From an uncultured Bacillota bacterium (GTDB lineage Bacteria > Bacillota > Clostridia > Oscillospirales > Oscillospiraceae), in contig CALACZ010000093.1 of NCBI GenBank assembly GCA_937890735.1, positions 1-6,338 on the forward strand: DNA of 6,338 nucleotides. The letters run 5' to 3'. The stretch's first letter is position 1, and every line of letters starts with the position of its first letter. The notes beneath the pieces were generated by a model. The model was not told the DNA's origin. It was given only the letters and a program-made list of their open reading frames with translations, and did no database searches. The position numbers were made by a program, and so were the translations under genes. This document shows positions 5,976-6,338 of the stretch, in pieces.

Positions 5976-6136
5976 GGCAGCACCGCGCAATTGTGTCTGC
6001 GCGCTTAGGCGGATCTTTTCCGCCGATTCTGCGGTTTGAAAAGTTTGAAATACACAAAGTATTCCTGCACTTTCCAAACCTTGACTTGACGAAAAATCTC
6101 TCGCCGAATCTGCTTGCCGAATTGCGCGGTGTTGCC
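5976..6136. repeat. MITE-like element with 17-bp terminal inverted repeats and nested hairpins
   Basis: The left end at 5976-5992 (ggcagcaccgcgcaatt) and the right end at 6120-6136, read in reverse complement, agree at 16 of 17 positions. Inside are two further hairpins: a 6-bp stem ggcgga/tccgcc at 6008-6013/6019-6024, and a nested one with arms at 6033-6044/6069-6080 (11 of 12 paired positions) and 6049-6053/6059-6063. The element begins at the base after the Fe-ADH stop codon. No transposase or clear target-site duplication is seen. The structure suggests a non-autonomous mobile repeat or a long structured 3' UTR; copy number elsewhere in the genome would decide. Confidence 0.6.
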
Positions 6137-6165
6137 CTGATTCGCCAATACTCTTCCCCTTTCCA

Positions 6166-6180
6166 GCAGGGCAGCCCTGC
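6166..6180. repeat. Short perfect palindrome between the repeat element and the terminator
   Basis: gcaggg at 6166-6171 pairs with ccctgc at 6175-6180 across a three-base loop, followed on the + strand by six A residues. A-run polarity means it is not a + strand terminator. It may be part of the downstream terminator structure or chance. Confidence 0.35.
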
Positions 6181-6187
6181 AAAAAAG

Positions 6188-6221
6188 CCCCTCCCGGATC
6201 ATCACCCGGGAGGGGTTTTTT
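6188..6221 (+). terminator. Strong bidirectional intrinsic terminator
   Basis: A perfect 10-bp GC-rich stem is formed by cccctcccgg at 6188-6197 and ccgggagggg at 6206-6215, with an 8-base loop. It is followed by TTTTTT at 6216-6221 on the + strand, and AAAAAA at 6181-6186 gives a U-run for the minus strand. It ends the long + strand operon and also the convergent minus-strand gene that stops at 6233. Confidence 0.93.
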
Positions 6222-6232
6222 GCGTTAGTTTG

Positions 6233-6338
6233 TTATTTGCTCTTTTTATTGGTGACAGAGCGGATGATGAGGAGCGTGCCGACCATGAGGAGGATGCCGA
6301 TGGGCAGGCAGATGAGCCAATTGCGGATGAAGCCGGCG
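6233..6338 (-). CDS. Unidentified membrane protein, C-terminal end only
   Basis: On the minus strand a frame is open from the window edge (first whole codon at 6337-6335) to a TAA at 6235-6233, giving 34 residues of a cut gene. They form one hydrophobic membrane-spanning stretch (WLICLPIGILLMVGTLLIIR) followed by a short positively charged tail ending KKSK. By the positive-inside rule the tail is probably cytoplasmic. Ends like this occur in ABC-transporter-associated membrane proteins of the Gldg type, but also in many other families, so no function is assigned. The shared terminator immediately downstream supports this being a real gene. It points toward the catabolic operon and is not part of it. 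Confidence 0.6.
   Translation of the reverse strand, partial: AGFIRNWLICLPIGILLMVGTLLIIRSVTNKKSK

Noticed and set aside
6103..6113. Direct repeat gccga(t/a)tctgc at 6022-6032 and 6103-6113
   Set aside because: Only 11 bp with one mismatch, inside an element already rich in repeats; no array or spacing pattern suggests a CRISPR or iteron function.
4947..6182. 411-codon minus-strand open frame
   Set aside because: It is antisense to the Fe-ADH, runs through the inverted-repeat element, has an Arg/His/Ala-rich composition typical of GC-rich shadow frames, and has no recognisable domain.
6005..6205. Minus-strand 66-codon frame in the region after the operon
   Set aside because: It lies across the MITE-like repeat, the palindrome and one arm of the terminator. 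Its sequence is explained by these inverted repeats and no ribosome binding site is evident.

Overview
The window looks like a piece of the chromosome of a GC-rich Clostridia-type Firmicute, possibly an Oscillospiraceae-like gut anaerobe. The evidence is the strong GGAGG-type ribosome binding sites in front of almost every gene, a perfect match to the low-GC Gram-positive cre consensus, and an iron-type alcohol dehydrogenase resembling clostridial 4-hydroxybutyrate dehydrogenase. The lineage is an inference from these signs and from GC-rich codon usage judged by eye; there is no rRNA or other marker gene.

Layout. Positions 1-5975 hold one co-directional catabolic operon on the + strand, entered in its middle: the C-terminal half of a sorbitol-dehydrogenase-like MDR enzyme (3-386), a divergent RpiB/LacAB-type sugar isomerase (414-887), a phosphotriesterase-family metallohydrolase that is probably a lactonase (903-1880), a second zinc MDR dehydrogenase (1891-2946), a transketolase split into N- and C-terminal subunits that overlap by 4 nt (3020-3874 and 3871-4836), and an iron-dependent alcohol dehydrogenase (4854-5975). 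The only gap of note inside the operon (2947-3019) carries a strong 13-bp hairpin followed by a cre-like operator. This suggests that the transketolase/Fe-ADH part is controlled separately from the upstream part.

The operon is followed by a roughly 160-bp MITE-like element with near-identical terminal inverted repeats (5976-6136), a short palindrome, and a strong bidirectional terminator (6188-6221). A convergent minus-strand gene, of which only a membrane-spanning C-terminus is visible (6233-6338), shares that terminator.

How the genes may work together (inference): dehydrogenases and a lactonase would oxidise or interconvert a sugar, polyol or sugar acid. The RpiB-like enzyme would isomerise an aldose/ketose intermediate, the split transketolase would remove two-carbon units, and the Fe-ADH would reduce the leftover short aldehyde, regenerating NAD+. 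RpiB-like isomerase + split transketolase + SarD/4HbD-like Fe-ADH is the same combination that I recall for the sulfoglycolytic transketolase (sulfo-TK) pathway. The phosphotriesterase-like enzyme and the two MDR dehydrogenases are not part of that pathway as I know it. The isomerase lacks the canonical ring-opening and one phosphate-binding residue of RpiB, so its substrate is probably not ribose 5-phosphate. The substrate of the operon cannot be read from this window.
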